NCBI GenBank assembly: GCA_964350585.1
Contig: CAYGKC010000016.1
Span: 1-24,441 of the forward strand
Length of the DNA stretch: 24,441 bases
DNA from: JBAYJM01 sp964350585
Lineage (GTDB): Bacteria; Patescibacteriota; Patescibacteriia; 2-01-FULL-39-33
Reading direction: 5' to 3'
Shown: piece by piece, positions 1 through 6,724 of the stretch
Layout: each line of letters opens with the position of its first letter
Position numbering within the stretch: position 1 is the first letter of the stretch
Program-made: the position numbers and the translations under genes
The notes under the pieces: model-generated
Seen by the model: the letters and a program-made list of their open reading frames with translations, nothing else
Database searches by the model: none
What the model was told of the DNA's origin: nothing

Positions 1-3
1 TAC

Positions 4-38
4 GGGAAAAAGAGAGAGAATCTTCGGTGGGCGGAAAA
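4..38 (-). repeat. 35-nt repeat, copy 1
   Basis: Matches 977-1011 at 30 of 35 positions. Both copies lie just downstream of a stop codon and hairpin of a minus-strand gene. On the minus strand each contains TTCTCTCTCT, which is complementary to an SD of the GGAGAGAGAA type. If the arrangement holds, this copy lies in the leader of a further minus-strand gene beyond position 1. Confidence 0.6.
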
Positions 39-40
39 GT

Positions 41-76
41 GGAGAAGGCAGTCGCACGTTTGCGTCTGTCTTCTCC
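41..76 (-). terminator. Hairpin downstream of the 230-aa gene
   Basis: Arms 41-56 and 61-76 pair over 15 positions with one T-T mismatch and one G-T wobble, leaving a 4-nt loop. On the minus strand the stem starts a few bases after the stop codon at 84-86 and is followed by CACTTTT. The T-run is short, so it may be a 3'-end stabilising hairpin instead of a strong intrinsic terminator. Confidence 0.55.
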
Positions 77-83
77 GTGAGTT

Positions 84-776
84 TTAAATAAGATTGAGCG
101 CTGCACGGCCCAGCGCTATTACTTCGGGTACCATACAAATCGCCATAAGGCGTTTGCCTTTCATCAAAGCCGCAAGAATTCTTACAGCGGCATCTCCCGC
201 ATCTCTTTCTCCTCCCATAGTGTCTTGTAATTGGAGATCTTCAGTAGCATCTCCCCACCAAACGCGCACTTGGGCGACTATCAGGGGCGGGTCATTATCG
301 GGAGCGACGTCCTCGCTGGAGAGTACCTCCATTGAGATTCCCATCCCGATTAAATGGCGGTTTCGAAGGTCGGGCGGACATTTGACTCTTCTGTAAAAGT
401 CATAGTTAACCGTGTAATTCCTCAGCCAGTCGAGAAACTTATTCTGCTCATCTTCGTGGCTTTCTACCACGCCGATGTTCGCCTTTCCTATCCACGCCAA
501 GTAATTTGCCACATCCTTACGCAAGCGCAGTGCGGCAAATTCGTCCAGATGCTCTTTTTTGGGGAACGCCTTATCGACGATCTTGATGATTTCAAGATCA
601 ATCTCATCATTTCCCAACTGCATACTGGCGGACATGCACTGAAGACATAGTCCACAACTACGTACTACCTCTGCTTCTCCAAAGGCATACACATTACCAC
701 TGAAGCTTTGTTTACAAACAAAGCAGGTGCCTTCAATCATCCATTGGAAATCTTTTATTGCCGTAACTTTAATCAT
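84..776 (-). CDS. Unrecognised 230-aa protein with N-terminal zinc-ribbon-like cysteines
   Basis: I do not recognise the family. The N-terminus has cysteines at residues 18, 21, 41, 44 and 47 (CxxC, 19 residues, CxxCxxC), the spacing of a small zinc ribbon. The rest is a soluble mixed alpha/beta sequence with no signal peptide or membrane segment. A strong SD (AAGGAG, 7 bases before the ATG) fixes the start. It is the last gene in the window of the minus-strand helicase unit, 342 bp after the 410-aa gene. I found no convincing promoter in that gap, so it is probably read from the promoter at 4635-4663 unless the hairpins in the gap stop transcription. Base composition is more balanced than in the AT-rich core genes. 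A nucleic-acid-binding role beside a helicase is possible but unproven. Confidence 0.8.
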   Translation of the reverse strand: MIKVTAIKDFQWMIEGTCFVCKQSFSGNVYAFGEAEVVRSCGLCLQCMSASMQLGNDEIDLEIIKIVDKAFPKKEHLDEFAALRLRKDVANYLAWIGKANIGVVESHEDEQNKFLDWLRNYTVNYDFYRRVKCPPDLRNRHLIGMGISMEVLSSEDVAPDNDPPLIVAQVRVWWGDATEDLQLQDTMGGERDAGDAAVRILAALMKGKRLMAICMVPEVIALGRAALNLI

Positions 777-825
777 TTCTCTCTCCTTTTGATTTCCTGT
801 CCTTGCAATAAGGAAAGGATGGTTT

Positions 826-841
826 CTAAAGAATTCTTTAG
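826..841. other. 16-bp perfect palindrome in the leader of the 230-aa gene
   Basis: CTAAAGAATTCTTTAG is self-complementary. It lies between a hairpin at 842-865 (GGACT / AGTCC enclosing a self-complementary CAAATATTTG) and a short hairpin with arms TCCTT / AAGGA around 800-815. These sit just upstream of the SD of the 230-aa gene, so the leader there is likely to be structured. It could equally be an operator. Confidence 0.45.
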
Positions 842-952
842 GACTCGCAAATATTTGTAAGTCCAGTCTGAAATCCTTAGATAGTACTGAGCTATTGATT
901 TTTTAATGGTTAATAAGAGTCCCATTTACTGCCCAGCGAAGATCATCCGTTA

Positions 953-972
953 TTAAAGTATTATTACTTTAA
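953..972. other. 8-bp AT hairpin in the 777-1118 gap
   Basis: TTAAAGTA (953-960) and TACTTTAA (965-972) flank a TTAT loop. No T-run follows on either strand. It is one of several hairpins in this 342-bp gap, in which I see no coding sequence. Confidence 0.4.
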
Positions 973-976
973 ATAA

Positions 977-1011
977 GGGAAATAGAGAGAGAATCTCCGA
1001 TGGACAGAAAA
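977..1011 (-). repeat. 35-nt repeat, copy 2
   Basis: Second copy of the element at 4-38, with 5 mismatches in 35. In the minus-strand transcript its TTCTCTCTCT could pair with the SD region GGAGAGAGAA of the 230-aa gene about 200 nt downstream: 10 pairs including one G-U. A role in hiding that SD is inferred. Confidence 0.6.
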
Positions 1012-1035
1012 TGAAATTATTATGATATTTCCTCA

Positions 1036-1062
1036 GGATTTTTGAATTTTTTTCAAAAATCC
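1036..1062 (-). terminator. 11-bp AT hairpin after the 410-aa gene
   Basis: GGATTTTTGAA (1036-1046) and TTCAAAAATCC (1052-1062) pair perfectly around a 5-T loop. It is the second of two hairpins after the stop of the 410-aa gene. On the minus strand it is followed by TGAGGAAATA, not a T-run, so termination is uncertain. Confidence 0.4.
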
Positions 1063-1071
1063 AGTTGGAAA

Positions 1072-1100
1072 GAGAAGCTGCTTTTCGTTCGCAGCTTCTC
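1072..1100 (-). terminator. 10-bp GC hairpin after the 410-aa gene
   Basis: GAGAAGCTGC (1072-1081) and GCAGCTTCTC (1091-1100) pair perfectly around a 9-nt loop, 18 nt after the stop codon. The arm start GAGAAG is shared with the hairpin at 41-76. Only TTTCC follows on the minus strand, so it may cap a 3' end or separate genes of the unit without full termination. Confidence 0.5.
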
Positions 1101-1118
1101 AGTCTTATCCGAAACGGT

Positions 1119-2351
1119 TCAGCGTTTATTGAACTTTTCGGCAAGGGCGTTAATGCCCTGTTTGACAATTATTTTTTCGATTTTTCCCTTGGCTGTTTCC
1201 GCCTCGGAAATTACCTCCTTTGCTTTTTGCGTCCAAACTAAGACGCTTGGTAAATCTGGGGGAATGTCAGCAAAGCAGAAACTATGAAGTTTCCTTCTGA
1301 GTTCTACTTCGCCATTCTCGCATTCCCTGTAGAGAAATAATACTTTCCCTCTAGCAGTTATTGCCTCGGCTTGAGCATCCATTAGCATGCGCTTCTGGAT
1401 TTCTTTCGCCTTTACCTCTCCCAAATACTCCATAGCTCTCTCACGGAGAACTTGTGCCTCCACAAGGTCGCTTACCCACTTCGCAATGAAGTGCGAGTGG
1501 GAATCATACCAGCGGTCAGGGTTAACCGCTACAACACCATAACCGCCTTCAATTCCGACTATTTCCGGAATCTGGGCGTTTTGAAGCGCTGGATCAGGGA
1601 TAGTCAAGGCAGAGAGAGCTTGTTTCTTTCTCTCTTTTGAGTTGAAGCCGGCAAGAGCATCAATAGATTTAGCTCTTGTCAGTTCCGCCTGGCTTTTTTC
1701 TTTATACCATACCCCTGTCCATGTCAGGCCATCGTAGTACTGGTACGATTGAACCGTACCATAGGCATAAAGAGGATCGCCTGTTACTGCGCACTTCCCA
1801 TACTGTCTTATCTCAATTTCGGGAAATGCTGCTTCGCTTACCTTCACGGGCAATTCCGGCTTTTGCCAGCTTTCCCAAGCTCTTTGATTCAGGTAGTTTT
1901 TTACCTTTTCTTTTAGTATGGGAATGCTGGAGTCCGTGAAAGTATGCCATCCACAAGGGATGGAAACTTCCACTTCTCGCCCGCTCGGCAATTTAATTCC
2001 TTCATCAGGAAGCTCAGTCCACTTGTTTTGTGAAAAGAGCTCTCGAGAAAATTGTATTTGCGGTTTAGAGTCATAGTAGACTCTAAAGACACCAACTTCT
2101 GGGATAAATATGCTCTCGGGATTTTCCCGATATACTTCCCGGATCTTGTTTTCGTCAAGCTCCGGGAGCAGGAGCCTTTCAGGATGAAGTACCTCCTTGG
2201 CGCAACGCGCGCTGTTAAGACGGTTTTTGAGCCAAGATTTCCATTCTTCCTGGCTCATTATAGGAAAGACAGTTTTGCCCGCTCGGATATTCACTTCGCG
2301 GGCTTTATACTGTGTCTCCTTATTTATTTCGATAACTTCAGCCAATATCAT
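1119..2351 (-). CDS. Unrecognised 410-aa protein paired with the helicase
   Basis: Not assigned to a family. It is a soluble protein without signal peptide or membrane segments. The N-terminal half is rich in beta-strand-like and aromatic segments. The region around residues 300-350 is a charged amphipathic helix with many Ala, Glu and Lys, and the C-terminus is basic. An SD (AAGGAG, 6 bases before the ATG) supports the start. The gene follows the helicase with only 21 bp between stop and start. Those seven codons are in the helicase frame with no further stop, so the two reading frames are separated by a single TAG. It could be a detached C-terminal part or partner of the helicase. The upstream promoter at 4635-4663 probably controls both. 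Composition is more balanced than that of the AT-rich core genes. Confidence 0.8.
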   Translation of the reverse strand: MILAEVIEINKETQYKAREVNIRAGKTVFPIMSQEEWKSWLKNRLNSARCAKEVLHPERLLLPELDENKIREVYRENPESIFIPEVGVFRVYYDSKPQIQFSRELFSQNKWTELPDEGIKLPSGREVEVSIPCGWHTFTDSSIPILKEKVKNYLNQRAWESWQKPELPVKVSEAAFPEIEIRQYGKCAVTGDPLYAYGTVQSYQYYDGLTWTGVWYKEKSQAELTRAKSIDALAGFNSKERKKQALSALTIPDPALQNAQIPEIVGIEGGYGVVAVNPDRWYDSHSHFIAKWVSDLVEAQVLRERAMEYLGEVKAKEIQKRMLMDAQAEAITARGKVLFLYRECENGEVELRRKLHSFCFADIPPDLPSVLVWTQKAKEVISEAETAKGKIEKIIVKQGINALAEKFNKR

Positions 2352-2372
2352 TTTTTCTCCTTGCGACTTTGG

Positions 2373-4319
2373 CTACTTTAAAGCCATGGCTGTCGCAAGC
2401 CAGTTGTTGAAGACATCTTCCGCCATCTCATGTTCCGGAGACTGCTCAGTCTCTGACTTAAGGAATTGTCCGTTGAAACGGATTTCCGTCAAAGAGCAGC
2501 AGGAATCGATACCGGAATCAAAGAACGGCTCGATGCCTTTTTTGATTTCGACCAGTTGTGGCGCTATTTCAGCTAACCACATCGGATTTACCTTGGTTGC
2601 CATAATGACGAGATTCAGGGTTACTAACCCGTACCTCCCATTAATTTCCAGATCCCAAGGTATGCCTACCAGCCACTCCGCTCCTCTGATTACAGAGTTG
2701 CGATTTAGCTGGCGCGCCGTTTCATCGCCGTTTTTGTAAATCCCGCAATTAAAATGGTATAGATGATCTACCATTCCCGCGCAAATGGCGCGCATGACAC
2801 TTTCTCTGTTGCCGTTGGAGAAAATGTTTATGCGGTTTCTTAGAGACTGGACAAGATGCCGATATATTTCTTTGGCCCTGAAAAAGGCCTTGAGGTGTAT
2901 ATCGTTTTCTTGCAGTTCTTCCTTCGACATATTCATAGCTGCATTGAATACGTCGATTTGAGCCAAAACGTCTGACTCATATTCAGATGTAAGACGTCGC
3001 CATTTAGGATAGGAATACTTGTCCTTTGGACGGATAGTAATTTCTCCCGTTTCCAAAATAGCCGCAGCCTTAATAACGTCTTCAACGACGCCAAGGCGTT
3101 CGCCTTCAATAATCATTCGAGCGAACTTTACCGAAATCGGCATCCTGGCAACCCTTTTGCCGATCTCAGTTACCTTGCCATTTTTATCCATGCAACCGAG
3201 CGCATGCAGAGCGCGGACAGCTTCACGGATTTTGGACTTGTCAGGCTGGTGGAAGAAATCAAGTCGTTCCGCATCAAATCCGGCTTCAGCCAGACGTAAC
3301 ACCGTCTGGTCAAGCAAAGAACGCATGATTTCGGCGACTGGAAACTCCAGCCGTTGCGAATCCTTGCAATGGTCGATGTAGATTCCGGACTTGGTACGTC
3401 CGGCACGGCCTTCCCGTTGTTTGCTATCCGATAACGAGATAGCTTTGAGGTATAGACCCTCCACACCTTCGTGTACTTCATTCCGTTTTTCCATTCCGGA
3501 ATCGGCGACTGCGTCGATGTCGTCGATTGTAACGCTTGTTTGCGCTACATTCGTCGATACGATGCACTTCGGCCTCCCATAATGGCGAAAACACTTTGAT
3601 TGTTCCTCAGGAGTTTGATCCCCATGAAGAGCAAGTACCTCAGCGTTTAAATTCCAAGTGCTAAGGTCGGAAATGAATTTCGCAATCTCCGGTTTCCCTG
3701 GTTGAAATACCAGGACATTTCGGCCCCCTCTGAGAAGGCCTGCAGTGTCGCTTTCCAAGGAAACCCCCGCTTTTCTCTTTTCAATCGGATGCAGCCTTCC
3801 TGGTACCGAAATAATCGGCGCATCGTTGAAATACTCCGAAAGCTTATCAGCCTCCAGCGTGGCGCTCATCAGCACGACTTTGAAATCGGCTCCTAAGCTA
3901 AGCTGGAGCTTTGTCCAGGCTACAAGTACCTCAATGTTTATGTTCCATTCGTGGACTTCATCCAGAATGAGAACATCTCTTTTGCTTCTTTCTCCACCCA
4001 TCAGCTCTCTTACAAGAGCCAAACCGTCAGTGCAGAAAAGGCACTTGGTGTTCTGGCTATCTACACGCTCCATAGCGGTACGATAGCCAACAGTTTCCCC
4101 AAGTTTTTGGCCGAGTTCATCAGCCACTCTTTGCGACACAGTACGCGCCGCCAAGCGACGGGGCTGTGTCACAATCATGCTATAATCTTCTTCAAGAAGG
4201 AATTGCGGCACCTGCGTTGATTTGCCGGCACCTGTTTCGGCAGTTATGATAACCACCTGGTTATTTTTAACTGCTGAGCAAATTTCCTTTTTAAAATCAA
4301 AAATCGGGAGTTGCGTCAT
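2373..4319 (-). CDS. DEAH-box ATP-dependent RNA helicase (HrpA/HrpB-like)
   Basis: Predicted 648-aa superfamily 2 RNA helicase acting on cytoplasmic RNA. Visible motifs in order: Walker A ETGAGKST (residues ~28-35), TQPRRLAA (Ia), DEVHEWN (motif II, ~118), MSATLE (III), TNVAQTSVTIDDID (V) and QREGRAGRT (VI). A helicase-associated region and an OB-fold-like C-terminal part (IRGAEWLVG, MATKVNP) follow, as in the DEAH family. It is much shorter than E. coli HrpA (about 1300 aa) and lacks that protein's C-terminal extension. The reading frame runs up to a GTG at 4331, but the ATG at 4319 has GGAGG 5 bases upstream and that GTG would lie within the SD region, so I chose 4319. It is first in its unit and followed in frame by the 410-aa gene. 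The ~310-nt leader carries an attenuator-like switch. HrpA versus HrpB type is uncertain. Confidence 0.93.
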   Translation of the reverse strand: MTQLPIFDFKKEICSAVKNNQVVIITAETGAGKSTQVPQFLLEEDYSMIVTQPRRLAARTVSQRVADELGQKLGETVGYRTAMERVDSQNTKCLFCTDGLALVRELMGGERSKRDVLILDEVHEWNINIEVLVAWTKLQLSLGADFKVVLMSATLEADKLSEYFNDAPIISVPGRLHPIEKRKAGVSLESDTAGLLRGGRNVLVFQPGKPEIAKFISDLSTWNLNAEVLALHGDQTPEEQSKCFRHYGRPKCIVSTNVAQTSVTIDDIDAVADSGMEKRNEVHEGVEGLYLKAISLSDSKQREGRAGRTKSGIYIDHCKDSQRLEFPVAEIMRSLLDQTVLRLAEAGFDAERLDFFHQPDKSKIREAVRALHALGCMDKNGKVTEIGKRVARMPISVKFARMIIEGERLGVVEDVIKAAAILETGEITIRPKDKYSYPKWRRLTSEYESDVLAQIDVFNAAMNMSKEELQENDIHLKAFFRAKEIYRHLVQSLRNRINIFSNGNRESVMRAICAGMVDHLYHFNCGIYKNGDETARQLNRNSVIRGAEWLVGIPWDLEINGRYGLVTLNLVIMATKVNPMWLAEIAPQLVEIKKGIEPFFDSGIDSCCSLTEIRFNGQFLKSETEQSPEHEMAEDVFNNWLATAMALK

Positions 4320-4330
4320 TTTTACCTCCA

Positions 4331-4346
4331 CCCATGTTTTACATGG
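4331..4346 (-). promoter_or_regulatory. Small hairpin next to the helicase SD
   Basis: On the minus strand CCATG and CATGG flank TAAAA, ending immediately before GTGGAGG. Such a stem would sit beside the ribosome binding site and could modulate access. It is short (5 bp) and may be chance. Confidence 0.3.
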
Positions 4347-4539
4347 ATAAGTTGAAATTTTTAAATCTCAAGACAAACTTTGTCATGAGAATGTTTAACT
4401 TAATTGTCAAATTACGTTCTTGAGCTAGTTTCTCACTTTAAGCTCCCGCCACCTGAATTTAACCAAAATGGACTAATCAAGAAAGAGATTTTAACCAAAA
4501 TTTATTTGTTTAAATAATCTTTTTTGACTAATTTAGAAC

Positions 4540-4608
4540 AAAAAACTCTCATTATAGAGAGTTTTTTGGCTTCAGCTTAAACTGTGATATTACCGTAAAA
4601 AGCTCTCT
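4540..4608 (-). promoter_or_regulatory. Attenuator-like alternative hairpins in the helicase leader
   Basis: In the minus-strand leader three segments occur in order. A is AGAGAGCTTTTT (4608-4597), B is AAAAAACTCTCT (4567-4556) and C is GAGAGTTTTTT (4550-4540). B pairs with C over 11 bp around a 6-nt loop to give a hairpin with T-run, an intrinsic terminator. B also pairs with A over 12 positions with one mismatch. A and C therefore compete for B, the classic antiterminator/terminator layout. The switch lies about 20-90 nt after the predicted transcription start. The 4540-4567 hairpin also has a T-run on the plus strand. Confidence 0.5.
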
Positions 4609-4634
4609 ATTCTTATTGCGATTATTAATCTATA

Positions 4635-4663
4635 ATTATAGCACACTTAACTAAAATTGTCAA
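4635..4663 (-). promoter_or_regulatory. Consensus sigma-70 promoter for the helicase unit
   Basis: On the minus strand: TTGACA (4663-4658), 17-bp spacer, TATAAT (4640-4635). The spacer ends in GTGTGC, giving a TGTGC extended -10. Predicted start is near 4628, leaving a leader of about 310 nt before the helicase ATG. The element is almost identical to the promoters at 13220-13248 and 20828-20856. Confidence 0.85.
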
Positions 4664-4683
4664 TAGAAAATAGAATTAATTTG

Positions 4684-4756
4684 TCTAAATTTAGATTAAA
4701 TAACATATAATATATTTAAAATTAGATAAAATTTGAAATAGTGATTTGAAATAGTG
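4684..4756. repeat. Palindrome and 13-nt tandem repeat in an AT-rich gap
   Basis: The 4332-4915 gap has no visible gene. Besides the helicase leader and promoter it holds a 12-bp palindrome TCTAAATTTAGA (4684-4695) and two exact tandem copies of ATTTGAAATAGTG (4731-4743, 4744-4756). The sequence is extremely AT-rich up to the 563-aa gene. The repeats could be binding sites, but AT-rich DNA makes chance repeats common. Confidence 0.5.
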
Positions 4757-4915
4757 ATATGGTTAATTATTAAATTTCAAAAAATAATTCTATTTAAAAA
4801 AAAATTCGCATACATTTAATTAGTTAGAAACTACACTTTTATCGATAGACATTATTTTAGGTGGATGATATTGTTAAATATATATTTTTGATAACTTATA
4901 AAATTAAGATAAATA

Positions 4916-6607
4916 ATGTTATCCAAACGAAAAAAAATCGGTGAACACTTTCCTCAAACTTCAGATTCATGCACAGCCGAAATTCCAAGTACAGAACAGG
5001 AAATTTCTGAGGTAACTGAAGTGAAAGATGCCAGAGACCAAGAGATAACTGTTTCTGAAATGGTTGTTTTTGATGAACTAAAATTAACTGCAGAATTTAC
5101 CGGAAGTAAAGAAATTCACATACCTTTGGATGGTGGTGGAGAAATTAAATATGTAACACATAATCCCGCAAGGTTGGTAAACAAAGGCAGATATGGTTTA
5201 TTGAGAAAAGCTGAAACTATAGGTGCAGAAGTTAGTGGAGGCATAGAAATTGAGGTAAGAGATGGTAAAATTTATGAAAAAAAATATGATTATCCAAAAA
5301 AAATAGTCAAATTGAAATCCGGTGATGAGATTATTGATCTTACGGCTAATTTGTGCAGAACATTAATAACAAAATCAAGAATAGTTGAAAATAAGATTAG
5401 GCCACTGATTAAAAAAATTGATCTTAGAGAAACTTTTGATATTGATAAAAATAATAATGAAATAACTAATATAGATGAAGACATTATTATTAAAATTTTA
5501 GAATCATCAATTGAAAATTTGGATGTGAAATTTACTGAAGATGGAGAGTATTCAGAAATTTTAAGATTAATTAAAGAAAAAAGAGAGATTAAAAAAAACA
5601 TGGCTGAGTATAACGTATGGAACATGGTAGATATTGATTCAACTTTTCCAGATGGTAGCAATCCGTCATATGTGATATCAAAGAGTGAAGATTTAAAAAA
5701 CGATTTTTGTGATAAATTGTGTAGAATGGAAGTAATAGCAAGCGGGAGTTCAATCTCTAGATTAGTAGAATTCAAGGGCGCAGTAACTGTGCATGTGCAT
5801 CCATTGGCATTAAAACTTCCAGAAGATATAAGGCGCGATAACGAAAGTGCTGTTAATAGTTATCTTAAGCCATTTTCTGCGCGAAGGCCGGAAGAAGAAA
5901 ATTATGAACATTTAAAGAAGCGTCTTCTTTATGATATGGATGTTAAAATTCACAGGCTTAATTTTGATATTGAACAGTATGAAGAAGGTATGGAGAATGG
6001 CCTGGCGCAAAGCAAATTAGAGATACGGGTATTGAGGGCAAAAAAAGCGACCACAGGCACAACAGTTGAAAAAGAAGCTGTTGTTGCTGATCTGGATAGC
6101 TTTGGATTGCTTGACAGCTTTGATACTAAAACGGGAGAAAAACTTTCAGTAAACCAACAATTGGAAAAATTTATTGAAGACAGTGAAAAAGATTCTCAAA
6201 CTATGGTAAGCAATATAGAAATGGAAAATAAAAAAATACTTGATTCTTTAAAAACGGTAAGAGACTATTATTCAGATATGACGGAAAAAGTAAGAAATTT
6301 GCAGGGTGAAGAGCTGGCAAAAGAAGCCTTGGATATAGGAACTTATACGCCATCAGCCCAAGACGTTATTACTTTAAATAAAAGTGATAATTGGATTACT
6401 GTGGGAGATAAAAGAGTAAAAATTGATAAAATTGATCATGCTTTGGGAAGCGTTTTATATATTATTGAGGAAAATTCCGATAAATTAAAAATAGTTAATA
6501 TACAGGGAGATCAATATAGTGTCCGATTGATTAATGTGGAAGACTTTGAAAAGAATTCTTTTGACTCACTGAAAAATTCGGAAGATTTAGCGGAAGAAAA
6601 TAAATAA
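4916..6607 (+). CDS. Unrecognised 563-aa acidic, coiled-coil-rich protein
   Basis: I do not recognise the family. There is no signal peptide or hydrophobic segment, so it is probably cytosolic. The first ~50 residues are polar and low in complexity. A beta-rich region follows (residues ~55-130). The middle (~130-240) is rich in Ile, Asp, Glu and Lys. Residues ~335-475 contain long charged heptad-like helices, probably coiled coil. A small beta-rich segment near 490-545 ends the protein. The start ATG has no SD, only a purine-rich AT stretch, as for the other AT-rich genes here. It precedes trigger factor but has 117 bp and a separate promoter between them. A structural or scaffold role is possible from the coiled coils, but no function is claimed. 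Confidence 0.85.
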   Translation: MLSKRKKIGEHFPQTSDSCTAEIPSTEQEISEVTEVKDARDQEITVSEMVVFDELKLTAEFTGSKEIHIPLDGGGEIKYVTHNPARLVNKGRYGLLRKAETIGAEVSGGIEIEVRDGKIYEKKYDYPKKIVKLKSGDEIIDLTANLCRTLITKSRIVENKIRPLIKKIDLRETFDIDKNNNEITNIDEDIIIKILESSIENLDVKFTEDGEYSEILRLIKEKREIKKNMAEYNVWNMVDIDSTFPDGSNPSYVISKSEDLKNDFCDKLCRMEVIASGSSISRLVEFKGAVTVHVHPLALKLPEDIRRDNESAVNSYLKPFSARRPEEENYEHLKKRLLYDMDVKIHRLNFDIEQYEEGMENGLAQSKLEIRVLRAKKATTGTTVEKEAVVADLDSFGLLDSFDTKTGEKLSVNQQLEKFIEDSEKDSQTMVSNIEMENKKILDSLKTVRDYYSDMTEKVRNLQGEELAKEALDIGTYTPSAQDVITLNKSDNWITVGDKRVKIDKIDHALGSVLYIIEENSDKLKIVNIQGDQYSVRLINVEDFEKNSFDSLKNSEDLAEENK

Positions 6608-6670
6608 TTGTTATACGTAATATTTTTTTTATTACCAATAAATTAAAAGAATACTGGCTTTATTTACGTT

Positions 6671-6699
6671 GACTAAATGCCTTATTTTTGTTAATATAT
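6671..6699 (+). promoter_or_regulatory. Promoter for trigger factor
   Basis: TTGACT (6671-6676), 17-bp spacer, TAATAT (6694-6699). The predicted start near 6706 leaves a leader of about 19 nt without an SD before the ATG at 6725. Confidence 0.65.
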
Positions 6700-6724
6700 A
6701 CCAGATACAAATAACAAAAAAATA

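Noticed and set aside
4320..4331. GTG at 4331 as the helicase start
   Set aside because: The GTG sits within the SD region that serves the ATG at 4319, and the extra VEVK adds nothing family-like.
5290..5775. Minus-strand 161-aa ORF inside the 563-aa gene
   Set aside because: An antisense shadow of an AT-rich gene; hydrophobic Ser/Leu/Ile sequence arises from the reversed codons, with no start signals.
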